Shown here in pieces: positions 9,190-17,763 of a stretch of 64,000 nt of DNA. Within the stretch, counting starts at the first letter, position 1. The number at the start of each line of letters is the position of its first letter. Made by a program: the position numbers and the translations under genes. Where the stretch lies: positions 94,736 to 158,735 of the forward strand of contig JAKOVF010000073.1 of the NCBI GenBank assembly GCA_029782225.1, in the 5' to 3' direction. Source of the DNA: Chloroflexota bacterium. GTDB lineage: Bacteria; Chloroflexota; Anaerolineae; Anaerolineales; Villigracilaceae. The notes below the pieces were generated by a model. That model saw nothing but the letters and a program-made list of their open reading frames with translations. It was not told the DNA's origin and made no database searches.

Positions 9190-9215
9190 CCAAATCACAT
9201 ATTCATGTGATTTGG
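9190..9215. promoter_or_regulatory. 11-bp dyad between LuxR 1 and dehydrogenase
   Basis: CCAAATCACAT and ATGTGATTTGG form a perfect 11-bp inverted repeat with a 4-nt centre. A further AAATCACAT half-copy lies about 20 bp upstream. There is no T-run, so it suits an operator better than a terminator. A TATCAT box at 9233-9238 and the AAGGAG ribosome site of the next gene follow. Confidence 0.45.
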
Positions 9216-9293
9216 AACTTTTCCGATTTAAGTATCATGAGAACGCAGCAATCAACAGAATACAAACGTCAATTCGTAAATAAGGAGAAAACC

Positions 9294-10301
9294 ATGAAGT
9301 ACAAAAGCGTAATCGTAACCCGAAAGGGCTCCCCTGAAGTTCTCAAGGTAATTGAGAATGATCTTCGCGCACCGTTGCCTGGGGAGGCACGGATCAAAAT
9401 CCACGCCACAAGCGTAGGCCGCACTGATATCGGATATCGCAAAGGCGAATTATCCTTCGCACCTAAGATACCGTTCGTACCAGGTTATGAAATGATGGGG
9501 ACGGTGGATGCAGTTGGCGAAGGCGTCACCAATGTAGCTGTGGGTGACCGAGTCGCTGCTTTAATTGGCCATGGAGGCTATTCCGAATACATTTACCTGG
9601 GCAAAGAACATCTTGTTCACGTTCCCACAACTCTAGACTCTGCGGAAGCCGTAACGCTGATACTGAACTACGTGTCAGCTTATCAAATGCTTCATCGAAC
9701 TGCAAAGGTTAAAGCCGGTGATAAGGTGCTCATCATTGGTGCGAGCGGCGGCGTCGGTACCGCATTGCTCCAACTTGGCAAGCTGGCTGGTCTCGTCATG
9801 TATGGGACAGCTTCTCGCAGTAAACACAACATTCTGACCGAACTGGGAGCTTTACCCATTGATTACCACACTCAAGACCTTGTTGATGTGATACATCGAG
9901 CAGAACCCAACGGCCTTGATTTCGTATTTGATGGCGTAGGCGGCGAATATGGCAAAATTGGATTGGAAGTGCTAGGAAAAGGTGGCGAGTTAGTGGAATA
10001 CACTCCCGCACCTAGTGGGCCAGGCGCAATTGCGTTATTAGGCTGGCTAATTTTGGTAAATTTGTTGATGTTACCAAATAGAAAATCGATCAAGGGGTAT
10101 GGAATTTCCGCATTGTATAGAGGGAACAAACGGCCGTTTATGGACGACTTGCCTGTGCTCTTCAATCTACTTGGAGAAGGCAAAATAAAACCTATTATCG
10201 CAAAAAAGTTCCCCATCCTGGAAGCGGCTCAGGCTAATGAATTGCTGGAAAGCGGACAGGTCACTGGCAACGTGGTTCTATTGGCGCCCGCGTTGTTATA
10301 A
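9294..10301 (+). CDS. Quinone-oxidoreductase-like medium-chain dehydrogenase
   Basis: A 335-residue zinc-independent MDR enzyme. It has the GroES-like N-terminal domain, PFVPGYEMMGTVDAVGEGV near residues 60-80, and a Rossmann domain with the NADPH-binding pattern IIGASGGVGTALLQL (about 147-161). No catalytic or structural zinc cysteines are visible. This group reduces quinones or enones using NADPH. I chose the ATG at 9294 (MKYKSVIV) because TAAGGAGAAAACC precedes it at good spacing and the family starts here; a longer frame reaches back to 9207. It follows the LuxR-type regulator and a 26-bp dyad, so induction by that regulator is plausible. Confidence 0.85.
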   Translation: MKYKSVIVTRKGSPEVLKVIENDLRAPLPGEARIKIHATSVGRTDIGYRKGELSFAPKIPFVPGYEMMGTVDAVGEGVTNVAVGDRVAALIGHGGYSEYIYLGKEHLVHVPTTLDSAEAVTLILNYVSAYQMLHRTAKVKAGDKVLIIGASGGVGTALLQLGKLAGLVMYGTASRSKHNILTELGALPIDYHTQDLVDVIHRAEPNGLDFVFDGVGGEYGKIGLEVLGKGGELVEYTPAPSGPGAIALLGWLILVNLLMLPNRKSIKGYGISALYRGNKRPFMDDLPVLFNLLGEGKIKPIIAKKFPILEAAQANELLESGQVTGNVVLLAPALL

Positions 10302-10391
10302 GGCTATAAGAAGAATTGATGGTTGTAATGGAAACTTTCTTCGCCCTATGCTCCTGCCTGGGAGCACCCACTCTTGATTGAGCAGGTTCAG

Positions 10392-10622
10392 ATGCAAATG
10401 GACAAATCTTGCATTTACGAGATTCATGTAGAAGGTCATCTGACGGACAGTTGGTCCGATTGGTTTGATGGGCTGGCCATTCGCAATGAGCCTAGCGGTG
10501 AGACAATTTTGACTGGCGTCTTAGCTGATCAAGCGGCATTGTACGGTGTATTAACCAAAATGCACGATCTTAATTTGATCTTGGTCTCCTTACACCGGTT
10601 AGCTTCAATAAACGAGGCTTAA
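10392..10622 (+). CDS. Small conserved hypothetical protein
   Basis: A 76-residue protein whose pattern IYEIHVEGHLTDSWSDWFDG, then GETILTG and DQAALYGVLTKMHDL, matches a small uncharacterised family I have seen in Chloroflexota and Actinobacteria (from memory, not searched). It probably folds as a ferredoxin-like beta-alpha unit. The frame is also open upstream to a TTG at 10374. I prefer the ATG at 10392, with a GAGCAGG stretch before it. It sits 90 nt after the dehydrogenase, on the same strand. Confidence 0.6.
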   Translation: MQMDKSCIYEIHVEGHLTDSWSDWFDGLAIRNEPSGETILTGVLADQAALYGVLTKMHDLNLILVSLHRLASINEA

Positions 10623-10692
10623 GTTCCGTGTCCAGCATACCAACCATCCTGGCGCTCGATTGAAAGTGATCAAGGCATCTCAAGCCAGCCGT

Positions 10693-11355
10693 TCATATTG
10701 TCGCGGAAACCAGCGTGCCTGAGGGCGGATCAATTTGTCTCTCGATATCGTATGCAAACCCACTAAAGACCGTAAGCAGGAGGGTCCCAAGAGCAAAGAA
10801 CAAAACAACCAGGATAAGGGTCGGATCGTTCACACGGAAGAAATATCCGATGAACGCTAAACCGGGAAACATGGACAGCCAGGCAATGATGCAGGCAATA
10901 TACGACCCGGCCCATAATTTTCCAGCGAAACGTCGGAAGCTCATAGGGAGATGAGCATACCACCGAGCTGGCGGCGTATTGATCCTAGTGCCGACTGCGC
11001 CAATGATGATTCCAAGGATGGGAGGAAAAATGCCTCCGCCCACCAGGAGCATGGCGATGGACAATAGCATCATGATCAATCCACCGTTCTTCCTCTGAAC
11101 AAAGAGAGTTGCCCACACGAGCAAGATCATAGAAATGAAGATGGCAAGGATTCCGGTTATGAGAAGATTCGGAATGATCGTCATCGCCGGCTCTCCTCCC
11201 AGGCTGCGAAAGAACGCCGATTCAGGCCAGGAGAGGATCATGATCCCGCCAGGAGCTACGTTGCCCTGGAATATTTCACCAATTCCGTGTTCGATGCCTG
11301 CCAGTGCAAAGATCGCACCGAAGGTTGAAGCGAACACTCTAGTTGCGTTTTTCAT
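10693..11355 (-). CDS. Polytopic membrane protein, unknown function
   Basis: A 220-residue protein with about six hydrophobic segments and a short charged C-terminus. The chosen ATG at 11355 (MKNATRVFAS) is preceded directly by GGAGGAGAC, a strong ribosome site; the open frame extends further upstream without support. It lies 13 nt downstream of the flavodoxin-like gene on the same strand, so the two are co-transcribed. No family is recognised. Confidence 0.65.
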   Translation of the reverse strand: MKNATRVFASTFGAIFALAGIEHGIGEIFQGNVAPGGIMILSWPESAFFRSLGGEPAMTIIPNLLITGILAIFISMILLVWATLFVQRKNGGLIMMLLSIAMLLVGGGIFPPILGIIIGAVGTRINTPPARWYAHLPMSFRRFAGKLWAGSYIACIIAWLSMFPGLAFIGYFFRVNDPTLILVVLFFALGTLLLTVFSGFAYDIERQIDPPSGTLVSATI

Positions 11356-11368
11356 GTCTCCTCCTTTA

Positions 11369-11899
11369 TTATCGTGAAATAACAGGCTGGAATTTTTGGG
11401 CCAGGCTGTTTGCCCAGGCGCGAATGGCTGTCCAATCGCGCACGTCGTTAGACGGCATCCCGTGAAGGGGACTGGCCGGTAAACTGGCAATCAAGCTCTC
11501 GGGGAAGCGCAACTTCGCCGGGAACTTGCCACCGAATACTTCTATGACGACCGGCGTCAGCCAGGGAAATTTCGCCAGCTCTGTATCGAGCTGTGCACGC
11601 GAACCCTGCATCTCTTTCTCGTCAATGCTGTTCGGGCCGAGCGCGAAAATCGCCACGGGTCGCTGTGCGAGGGCATCCTCGTTCCGCGAGAGAAAATTGA
11701 GTGCATCCTTGTGCCAAAGACCAAAATAGAGAGGAGCTCCCAGCACGACCGCGCCGTATCCGGCGAGCGTATGCACTTCCCGCATGGGCTGAAGATCCAC
11801 GCTAAGCCCTCTTTCGCTCAGGGTCGCCGCGATTGCCTCAGCCACTTCCTGCGTTGAGCCATATTTAGAAGCATAAGCCATCAGGGTTTTTGTTTCCAT
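11369..11899 (-). CDS. Flavodoxin-domain protein
   Basis: A 176-residue protein with a flavodoxin fold. The FMN phosphate loop is YASKYGSTQEVAEAI (residues 9-23), GAPLYFGLWHKDALNFL (about 54-70) forms the next flavin loop, and IFALGPNS follows. It resembles the flavodoxin_5/HemG-like group, which includes menaquinone-dependent protoporphyrinogen oxidases, but the exact substrate cannot be told. An AAGGAAA ribosome site lies before the ATG. It is transcribed divergently from the second LuxR regulator. Confidence 0.78.
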   Translation of the reverse strand: METKTLMAYASKYGSTQEVAEAIAATLSERGLSVDLQPMREVHTLAGYGAVVLGAPLYFGLWHKDALNFLSRNEDALAQRPVAIFALGPNSIDEKEMQGSRAQLDTELAKFPWLTPVVIEVFGGKFPAKLRFPESLIASLPASPLHGMPSNDVRDWTAIRAWANSLAQKFQPVISR

Positions 11900-12041
11900 C
11901 GATTGATTTTCCTTTTGAAAGATATCTCGTTTCTTTTCAGCTACATCATAGCTTCACCCTTACTCTCAGTCATCTATCGAAGGTTAGAGTCCAGGTTATA
12001 TTTATTGGAGACTGATTCATCGATCGGGTAGGCTCGTTATG

Positions 12042-12062
12042 CTCTCCGGCGGAGAGTACAAT
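12042..12062 (+). promoter_or_regulatory. Promoter of LuxR 2 with dyad beside the -10 box
   Basis: CTCTCCG-G-CGGAGAG (12042-12056) is a perfect 7-bp dyad placed directly before TACAAT (12057-12062), which is 11 nt from the ATG at 12074. This predicts a very short leader and a regulator bound in the spacer. There is no good -35. Confidence 0.4.
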
Positions 12063-12073
12063 AAGCATCGATA

Positions 12074-14839
12074 ATGGACGCCCCGGCTTCAGCCTTCATT
12101 CTCACCAAAATTCGCGTGCCCGCTACACGGCCACGCATTGTTCCTCGTACACGTCTCGTTGAGCAGCTCACCCCCGCGGCCGGCACAGACCTCATTCTGG
12201 TTTGCGCGCCCGCTGGTTACGGCAAAACCACACTATTGGCTGAGTGGTCCCAGACTCTTCTGCAAAATGGAGTCGCCGTCGCCTGGTATGCACTGGATTC
12301 GGGCGATGACGCCCCGCTCACTTTCGGTTCCTACCTTATTGCCAGCCTGACTCAGGCCCTCGGCCCGACATCCGGTCTGGCGCACATCACCCAGCGCCTG
12401 CGCTCCTCCCCCGAACTAGATTTGCAGAAGATCCTCCCTGCCATTATTAATGCAATCGTTTCCAGCGACCGAGACTGTGTGATGATCCTTGATGACTATC
12501 ACCTGATTGACGCTCCGGCTATCCACAGCGCGATATCCTTTCTCCTGGAGCACCTTCCTGAGAAGATGCACATCGCCATTGGCAGCCGCTCGGACCCTCC
12601 GCTGCCTCTGGCTCGTCTGCGGGCGCGAGGAAAGCTGCTCGAGATGCGTGCTGCCGATCTGCGCTTCTCAGCGGATGAAACGGTGCGATTTCTGAATGAG
12701 GTGATGCGGCTGGATCTATCGACAGAAGTAGCCCATGCCCTCGAAGCGCGCACTGAGGGATGGATCGCCGGGTTGCAACTGGCCGCGCTCTCCCTGTCGG
12801 GTCGTCCGGACAAGGAGAACCTGATTACTTCCTTCACCGGCAGCCATCGCTATCTCGTTGAATATCTGCTTGAAGAAGTGTTCAACCGCCAATCGGATCC
12901 AGTACAGTCGTTTCTCCTGTCCACTTCCATCCTGGAGCGCCTGTGTGGTCCCTTGTGCGAGGCCATTCAGGGTGAGAGCTCCGGCGGCGAAGAAATTCTC
13001 AGACAGTTGGAAAAAGCGAACCTGTTTGTGGTTGCCATCGACGAGCAGGGCTATTGGTATCGCTATCATCATCTTTTTCGCGACTTCCTGCAAGTCCGGC
13101 TGAACACGACCCAGTCGGAGCGCGTGGCCTCGCTTCAACGTGCGGCCAGTGAGTGGCACGCGGCACATGGCTTCTTGCACGAAGCGGTCAAACATGCCCT
13201 TCTGACCCGTGACTGGGATTTCGCGGCAACTTTGGTCGAGCAGCATGGTGTCTCGGTGGCGTTGCGCGGCGAATTTTCGACCCTCTACGAGTGGTGTGCA
13301 GTTTTCCCCGAAGATGTGATGCGGCTTCACCCGTCGCTCTGCCTCTTTCAGAGCAACGCATTAGCAATCGGGCATCGCCGGCAGAACCGAGGCAGGATTG
13401 AAGAGCGGTTGCAGCAGGTCGAGCAGGCGGCGGCTGCGCTGGAGGACAAGCAGCTGGCTCGCTTGCTCATTGGCCAGGCCGCCACCACCCGTAGCATCCT
13501 GGCAGCGTTGACTCCGGACGCGGTTGTTGACCCCCGTGAGCAGTTCGCCCTCGCTCAGAGAGCGCTTGCCTGGTTGTCCGAGGGCGATCCTGCCCGTTCG
13601 GCGATTGCACTTACGGTAGGTTATGCCCACATGGCGCTTCACGATGCTGTGGCCGGATCCAAGGCAATGGAAGAGGCCAGACAATTGTCGGTCGTCTGTC
13701 ACAATTATTTCGGAGTTGTGGAGGCCACTTTTCACCAATCGTGCCTCGCTCACAACCAGGGGCAATTGCGCCGCGCGGCAGAGATCTGCCGACAGGGGCA
13801 GGCGGACATATCGGCAATCTTGGCCCACCCGGAGCAAGAACTGCCTGGAGTGGGGTGCCTGGACATTGCGCTGGGCTGCGTACTTCTGGAGCAGGATCGG
13901 CTGGAAGATGCAGAGCAGGCTCTCCTTCGCGGCCTCGATCTGATCGGATGGGGGCTGAACCCATATTACTTGATGACGGCGTACCAGGCATTGTTTCGCC
14001 TGCGAGAGATCCAGGGCCGTTCAGTAGAGGCGCTCGATTACCTCACTCGTCTGGAAGATGCTTGGCCTGATATTGCTTTCTGCACGCGTGGGCTCAGGAT
14101 TATGCACAGCTTGCGGACAGAACCGCAGGCTCCATCTACCCTAGCAGAAGCAGCAGCTTGGCGTCAGGCATTCGCAACCTCCCTCGGTGACGGTGTGCCT
14201 CCACCCGGAATGGGTCCTTTTGGGGCCGCGGAGGCATATTATCTGGGTTATCTTGTCTGGGTCTGCGTCCAGATCTCCATTGGTAATTCGAGAGTAGCTT
14301 TGTCTTATCTGGAACGGCAGCTTAGTCTGGCTTTATCTAATGGTCTGACGAACCGTGTAATTGAGCTCTCATTGCTGGAAGCTCAGGCCAGGCAAGCGGA
14401 AGGCGACAACAAACGCGCTTGGTCTGCCTTGGATCGTGCGCTTGCAGCTGCAGAGCCCGAAGGTTACGTCCGCATCTTTGATCAGGGGCCAGCTCTGAAT
14501 CAATTGCTTGCGGAGGCTGCCCGACGTGACATTCACCGTGATTTTGTTGAGCGCATATTGGCGGTCATTCGGATAGAGCCACAGACTTCTCTTTCAGGTA
14601 CACGCGATGAAGCCACCAGTAGGTACAGATTAGATTCGGGCGAACAGCTCAGCGAGCGCGAATTGGAAATAGTGCGCTTGATGGCTTCTGGAGCGACGAA
14701 CCAGGAGATTGCGGAGCAGCTTGTGATCACCGTAGGGACGGTTAAAAGTCACATCAACCATATTCTGCGGAAATTGGATTCCCATAACCGGACCGAAGCG
14801 GTAGCAAGGGTTCGAGGGCTGGGCCTGCTCGAAATCTAA
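12074..14839 (+). CDS. MalT-like LuxR-family ATP-dependent transcriptional regulator 2
   Basis: A 921-residue paralogue of the regulator at 6455. It has the ILTKIRVPATRPR N-terminus, Walker A APAGYGKTT (about residues 45-53), Walker B MILDDYHLI (about 140), the RSDPPLPLARLRARG segment, TPR-like helices, and a C-terminal LuxR HTH (LSERELEIVRLMASG, TVKSHINHILRKL). The two proteins share the same architecture and many segment motifs, so they probably arose by duplication. It is divergent from the flavodoxin-like operon and is followed by an FMN-binding-like gene, so the inducer may relate to redox or xenobiotic stress. That last point is inference. Confidence 0.88.
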   Translation: MDAPASAFILTKIRVPATRPRIVPRTRLVEQLTPAAGTDLILVCAPAGYGKTTLLAEWSQTLLQNGVAVAWYALDSGDDAPLTFGSYLIASLTQALGPTSGLAHITQRLRSSPELDLQKILPAIINAIVSSDRDCVMILDDYHLIDAPAIHSAISFLLEHLPEKMHIAIGSRSDPPLPLARLRARGKLLEMRAADLRFSADETVRFLNEVMRLDLSTEVAHALEARTEGWIAGLQLAALSLSGRPDKENLITSFTGSHRYLVEYLLEEVFNRQSDPVQSFLLSTSILERLCGPLCEAIQGESSGGEEILRQLEKANLFVVAIDEQGYWYRYHHLFRDFLQVRLNTTQSERVASLQRAASEWHAAHGFLHEAVKHALLTRDWDFAATLVEQHGVSVALRGEFSTLYEWCAVFPEDVMRLHPSLCLFQSNALAIGHRRQNRGRIEERLQQVEQAAAALEDKQLARLLIGQAATTRSILAALTPDAVVDPREQFALAQRALAWLSEGDPARSAIALTVGYAHMALHDAVAGSKAMEEARQLSVVCHNYFGVVEATFHQSCLAHNQGQLRRAAEICRQGQADISAILAHPEQELPGVGCLDIALGCVLLEQDRLEDAEQALLRGLDLIGWGLNPYYLMTAYQALFRLREIQGRSVEALDYLTRLEDAWPDIAFCTRGLRIMHSLRTEPQAPSTLAEAAAWRQAFATSLGDGVPPPGMGPFGAAEAYYLGYLVWVCVQISIGNSRVALSYLERQLSLALSNGLTNRVIELSLLEAQARQAEGDNKRAWSALDRALAAAEPEGYVRIFDQGPALNQLLAEAARRDIHRDFVERILAVIRIEPQTSLSGTRDEATSRYRLDSGEQLSERELEIVRLMASGATNQEIAEQLVITVGTVKSHINHILRKLDSHNRTEAVARVRGLGLLEI

Positions 14840-14896
14840 CCCGAAATCTAACTTTCGGCAGATGTCGGCGAAAGCACATATCATTATTCTAGCTCT

Positions 14897-15283
14897 ATGC
14901 TGGATTATGTCCGTCAACGTGCAATCGAAGTTCTAAAAATTCCACGGAGCGCGGTTCTTGCCACAAGTGGTCCCGCCGGTGTTCAGGCCTCCGAGTTTCC
15001 CTGTGAAGCGCTACAACTGGAATTGTATCTCCTGGTTCCGCAGACCTCTGACCATCTATTCAACTTGGAACACGTTTCTACTGTAAGTTTGCTAACAGAG
15101 AAATGGGAACTGAAAGGTGAAGCACAAATCCTCTCACCAAATTTAGCTGACCTAAAGTTGGATATGCTGCGAGAGCCAGGAGTTGAATGGAGTGTCCTTG
15201 TACGAGTCCGCCCTTGCAAGCTGCAAATTCGGAAAGAGGAGGGCTGGGGGAATCTTGAGACCATCGATATCCAATCGCATTAA
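14897..15283 (+). CDS. Pyridoxamine-phosphate-oxidase-like FMN split-barrel protein
   Basis: A 128-residue protein. The beginning (VRQRAIEVLKIPRSAVLATSG) and the series of short beta strands (LELYLLVPQTSDHLFNL, VSLLTEKWELKGEA) fit the PNPOx-like FMN-binding split barrel. Members bind FMN or F420 and reduce small molecules, though many have no known substrate. It begins 57 nt after the LuxR-family gene on the same strand and may be its target or partner. The assignment is by fold pattern only. Confidence 0.6.
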   Translation: MLDYVRQRAIEVLKIPRSAVLATSGPAGVQASEFPCEALQLELYLLVPQTSDHLFNLEHVSTVSLLTEKWELKGEAQILSPNLADLKLDMLREPGVEWSVLVRVRPCKLQIRKEEGWGNLETIDIQSH

Positions 15284-15792
15284 TGGATCAACCAGACTCA
15301 CAACCAGGGATAAATCAAGTCCACCCATAGGCAAAGCGGGCATGAAAACACCTTACAAAAGGCCAATTCAAGTGTTTCTGCCGCCTACATGCTCTGACTG
15401 CTTTCCTCAATATCCCGACCGGACCAACTTCACACAGTGTATCCCCTGTAACAATGATAGAATCTCAAAAAGAAAAAGTGTTACTTATGGAGGTTTCAGG
15501 GAGGCACTATCCTCACCTCTGTAAGCAAGCTTTCCATCTTCTTGGAAGTGAGCATCGTATCTATATCACGGAGGGGACAGCTAGCATGTTCGCGGCTTGA
15601 CCTGTCGATACCTCCGCCGTGTGTGATCCACTGTTGTATCGACGGATCTCCGACATGGTATTGGTTGTGAAACCGCAGAAGTAATTTTGAGTGGATGATA
15701 TCTCTTAAGGATCTCGTCCGCATTGTCTTCCTGTTGTTATATCGAATTCATAGGCACCCAACGATGCCCTCGGTTTTCTAAAGAATCCCCAA
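15284..15792. other. Intergenic region at left border of the STAND/rSAM island
   Basis: No convincing gene is seen in this 509-bp stretch. It contains a repeat (15375-15422) also present at 24911-24966. A 75-codon minus-strand frame (15496-15723) has no ribosome site and no recognisable product. Confidence 0.5.
15375..15422 (+). repeat. Diverged direct repeat, left copy
   Basis: TTCTGCCGCCTACATGCTCT and the following bases up to TATCCCGACCG match 24911-24966 with a few substitutions and a small indel. The two copies, in the same orientation, bracket the STAND/radical SAM operon and the ISAs1 remnant. Confidence 0.5.
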
Positions 15793-16047
15793 ATGCCCAA
15801 AATAAGTTTCAAACTGTTCCTTTTCTGGGGAGCGGCGCTGGTTATCGCTATCGGCCTCTTCGTCTTTGTCCGTGCGCTTACCGTTTGCTGGCGACTCACA
15901 GCTCTGCCAGGTATTCCCCCCGCCAGTTGCGCTGGCGAAGTAGTCAATCCTCTGGAAGCACCCGCCGTTGACAACGATCAAAATACGCCCGAGCCGACAG
16001 CAACGCCTGAATTTCTGGCATCAGAGGATCTAGGCTATAACATATAG
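15793..16047 (+). pseudogene. N-terminal fragment resembling an LCP (LytR-CpsA-Psr) protein
   Basis: An 84-residue open frame with a membrane anchor (about residues 8-28), then a Pro-rich region and PTATPEFLASEDLGY. In Chloroflexota LCP proteins, which attach polymers to the wall, this type of N-terminus leads into the catalytic domain. Here the frame stops and no LCP domain follows. The piece is therefore probably the remains of a gene cut off by recombination. It could also be a genuine small membrane protein. Confidence 0.4.
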
Positions 16048-16291
16048 ATACGCTCAAACTGGCTCATTGGAGGTCAAGATATACCTGATTCATAAATCAG
16101 AGATAATGAAATCATTGATTAACTAAATCTCCCGCAAAGCGGTTGACGTCATACTTCAAGATGCCATACAACGTGTCATTACAACGGCTCGTCGATCTAT
16201 CCTGCTTCAATCCTGTGGAACGAACGCTACCCCCACACCTCTCTCGGGCTTGTTTCCAGAGCGATGCCTGTAATTCATGTTTTCGACCGAT

Positions 16292-17563
16292 CTACATCAT
16301 TTCCAACAGTTGCTGATGTAGTAATCCCGCAATCAAATCCAAGCTAGCCGGTCCAAATTCATCAAAAATGCTTTCTAGAGTTGTGTTCCCGTCCAATCGA
16401 TCTAAGATGGGTTTGCTTGCATGTGAGAGAGTTATGTAGTGACCAGCTCCACTCAGCGAAATGCCAAAACTCGTTTCCTTCTTGCTTATAGGAAAGGATA
16501 ACTTAGGACGGTCGGACATGCCAAGTTCTACGGACATACGACTAATTGTTTTTTTCAACGCTCTTCTATGTAATGGGTCACGAGATAGGCTGAGTCTTTG
16601 GGCGACCGCTCGGCAGCCACCTCGGCAAGCATTCAAGGCTGCACATGAAAGACAATCTTCCGGAATAAGATTGCGCCATTGCGAAATCACGGAAGATTGC
16701 CACATAGTTTCAATATCTCCTTCGGGCATATGACCCAAAACGACTTCTGAATGTGTGCAGGGCCGAACTTCCCCCCATGGACCAATGGTGCAGTGTGTAA
16801 AGCCGGATGTACAACCTCCGCCGCCAAAATCTTCCTCGGGCGAAAAACATGTCGGAACACAATTGCTCAAAGATATCCGTGGTTCACTACGCCGCATGGC
16901 GGCGATTTGCGAAAGGGCCCATCGCAACTCCTGCGTGGTAATCGAGAAGTCTTTCAATGGGGGACCGTAGTATCTCCCAAATGAGACATTCGTCGCGCCG
17001 CTCGAAAATGCCACATCGACAACTTCAGAAAGATGAGGAATCGTGTTCGAAAGAAGCAGCGTATTTGTGGCAACTCTTAAACCTGCCGCAGTTGCTGACC
17101 GAATATTTGTCACCACCTTGCTAAAGCTATCGATCCCTGTGAATTGTCGAAACGCGGTTGGATTACTGCCGTGCAGAGAAACAAGCAAACCCCGCAAACT
17201 CTTGCAATTCGTTAATATTTCGATGGTTTGATCTGCTTTCACCCAATTGCCATTGGTGAACAAGACGAATGGAACGCCCAATTCATCAATTCGCTTCATC
17301 AACGCAGGGAATTCAGAATGCAGGGTAGCCTCCCCACCTGTGATGCGCAGAGCATGGATATAGGGCCGTAATTTATCAATGATCAATTCCCAGCGAGTGA
17401 TGTCCATCTCGAGCCTGGAATGGGCGAAGACATTTCCACAACCAACACAGCGATGCTGACAACGCGTCGTGATCTCGAAAGTGAACACGCTGGGCAAGGG
17501 AGGCTGTAGATAGTAGGGAAGGCGCGAATCTTCCCACTGTGTTTCCGGAGAGCGATGAAACAC
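16292..17563 (-). CDS. Radical SAM/SPASM peptide maturase with PqqD-like tail
   Basis: A 423-residue enzyme. The radical SAM cluster motif CxxxCxxC is at C35, C39 and C42, and the GGEAT SAM-binding turn is at 76-80. A SPASM-type cysteine set for auxiliary Fe-S clusters lies at C235, C239, C251, C258, C269, C304, C307, C313 and C317. The last 55 residues (SGAGHYITLSHASKPILDRL onward) look like a small winged-helix PqqD/RRE-type peptide-binding domain. Such enzymes modify ribosomal peptides. The start is GTG at 17563, overlapping the TAG stop of the peptide gene by one base. This tight coupling makes the 66-residue product its likely substrate; the linkage made is unknown. Confidence 0.85.
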   Translation of the reverse strand: MFHRSPETQWEDSRLPYYLQPPLPSVFTFEITTRCQHRCVGCGNVFAHSRLEMDITRWELIIDKLRPYIHALRITGGEATLHSEFPALMKRIDELGVPFVLFTNGNWVKADQTIEILTNCKSLRGLLVSLHGSNPTAFRQFTGIDSFSKVVTNIRSATAAGLRVATNTLLLSNTIPHLSEVVDVAFSSGATNVSFGRYYGPPLKDFSITTQELRWALSQIAAMRRSEPRISLSNCVPTCFSPEEDFGGGGCTSGFTHCTIGPWGEVRPCTHSEVVLGHMPEGDIETMWQSSVISQWRNLIPEDCLSCAALNACRGGCRAVAQRLSLSRDPLHRRALKKTISRMSVELGMSDRPKLSFPISKKETSFGISLSGAGHYITLSHASKPILDRLDGNTTLESIFDEFGPASLDLIAGLLHQQLLEMM

Positions 17564-17763
17564 TAGACCTCACATTGCAGTTCGATGACAAGCCGTTCGT
17601 TCGGCTTGGAACGACTTTTACTTCTCAATGGGGACACTTTCACTTTGACGCGCGGCAGCGAACCGTCAACAACGAGATCTTCCAAAGTCAAGGATTCCGT
17701 TTTCGAAGTGGGTGTCGAGCGTTTGTTAGGCTTGGGGAACTTCCTTTTTTTGATGGGGGTCAT
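17563..17763 (-). CDS. Candidate RiPP precursor or partner peptide (66 residues)
   Basis: A 66-residue, very basic protein (16 Lys/Arg against 7 Asp/Glu) with one Cys (C64, in LVIELQCEV at the C-terminus), one aromatic residue (F9) and no Trp or Tyr. Residues 24-30 (SLTLEDL) look like a leader helix, followed by VKVKV and an Arg/Ser/Lys-rich stretch. Its ATG overlaps the TPR-STAND gene by 4 nt and its stop overlaps the maturase GTG by 1 nt. It has no recognised family. Gene order suggests a modified peptide, but a small adaptor or toxin is possible. Confidence 0.6.
   Translation of the reverse strand: MTPIKKRKFPKPNKRSTPTSKTESLTLEDLVVDGSLPRVKVKVSPLRSKSRSKPNERLVIELQCEV

Noticed and set aside
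9190..9215. Terminator at the 11-bp dyad
   Set aside because: No T-run follows; an operator is more likely, and it is reported as such.
16141..16260. Possible IS3-type transposase remnant upstream of the radical SAM gene
   Set aside because: WNERYPHTSLGLV-like codons recall IS3 ends, but the match is short and other frames give nothing, so it was left out.
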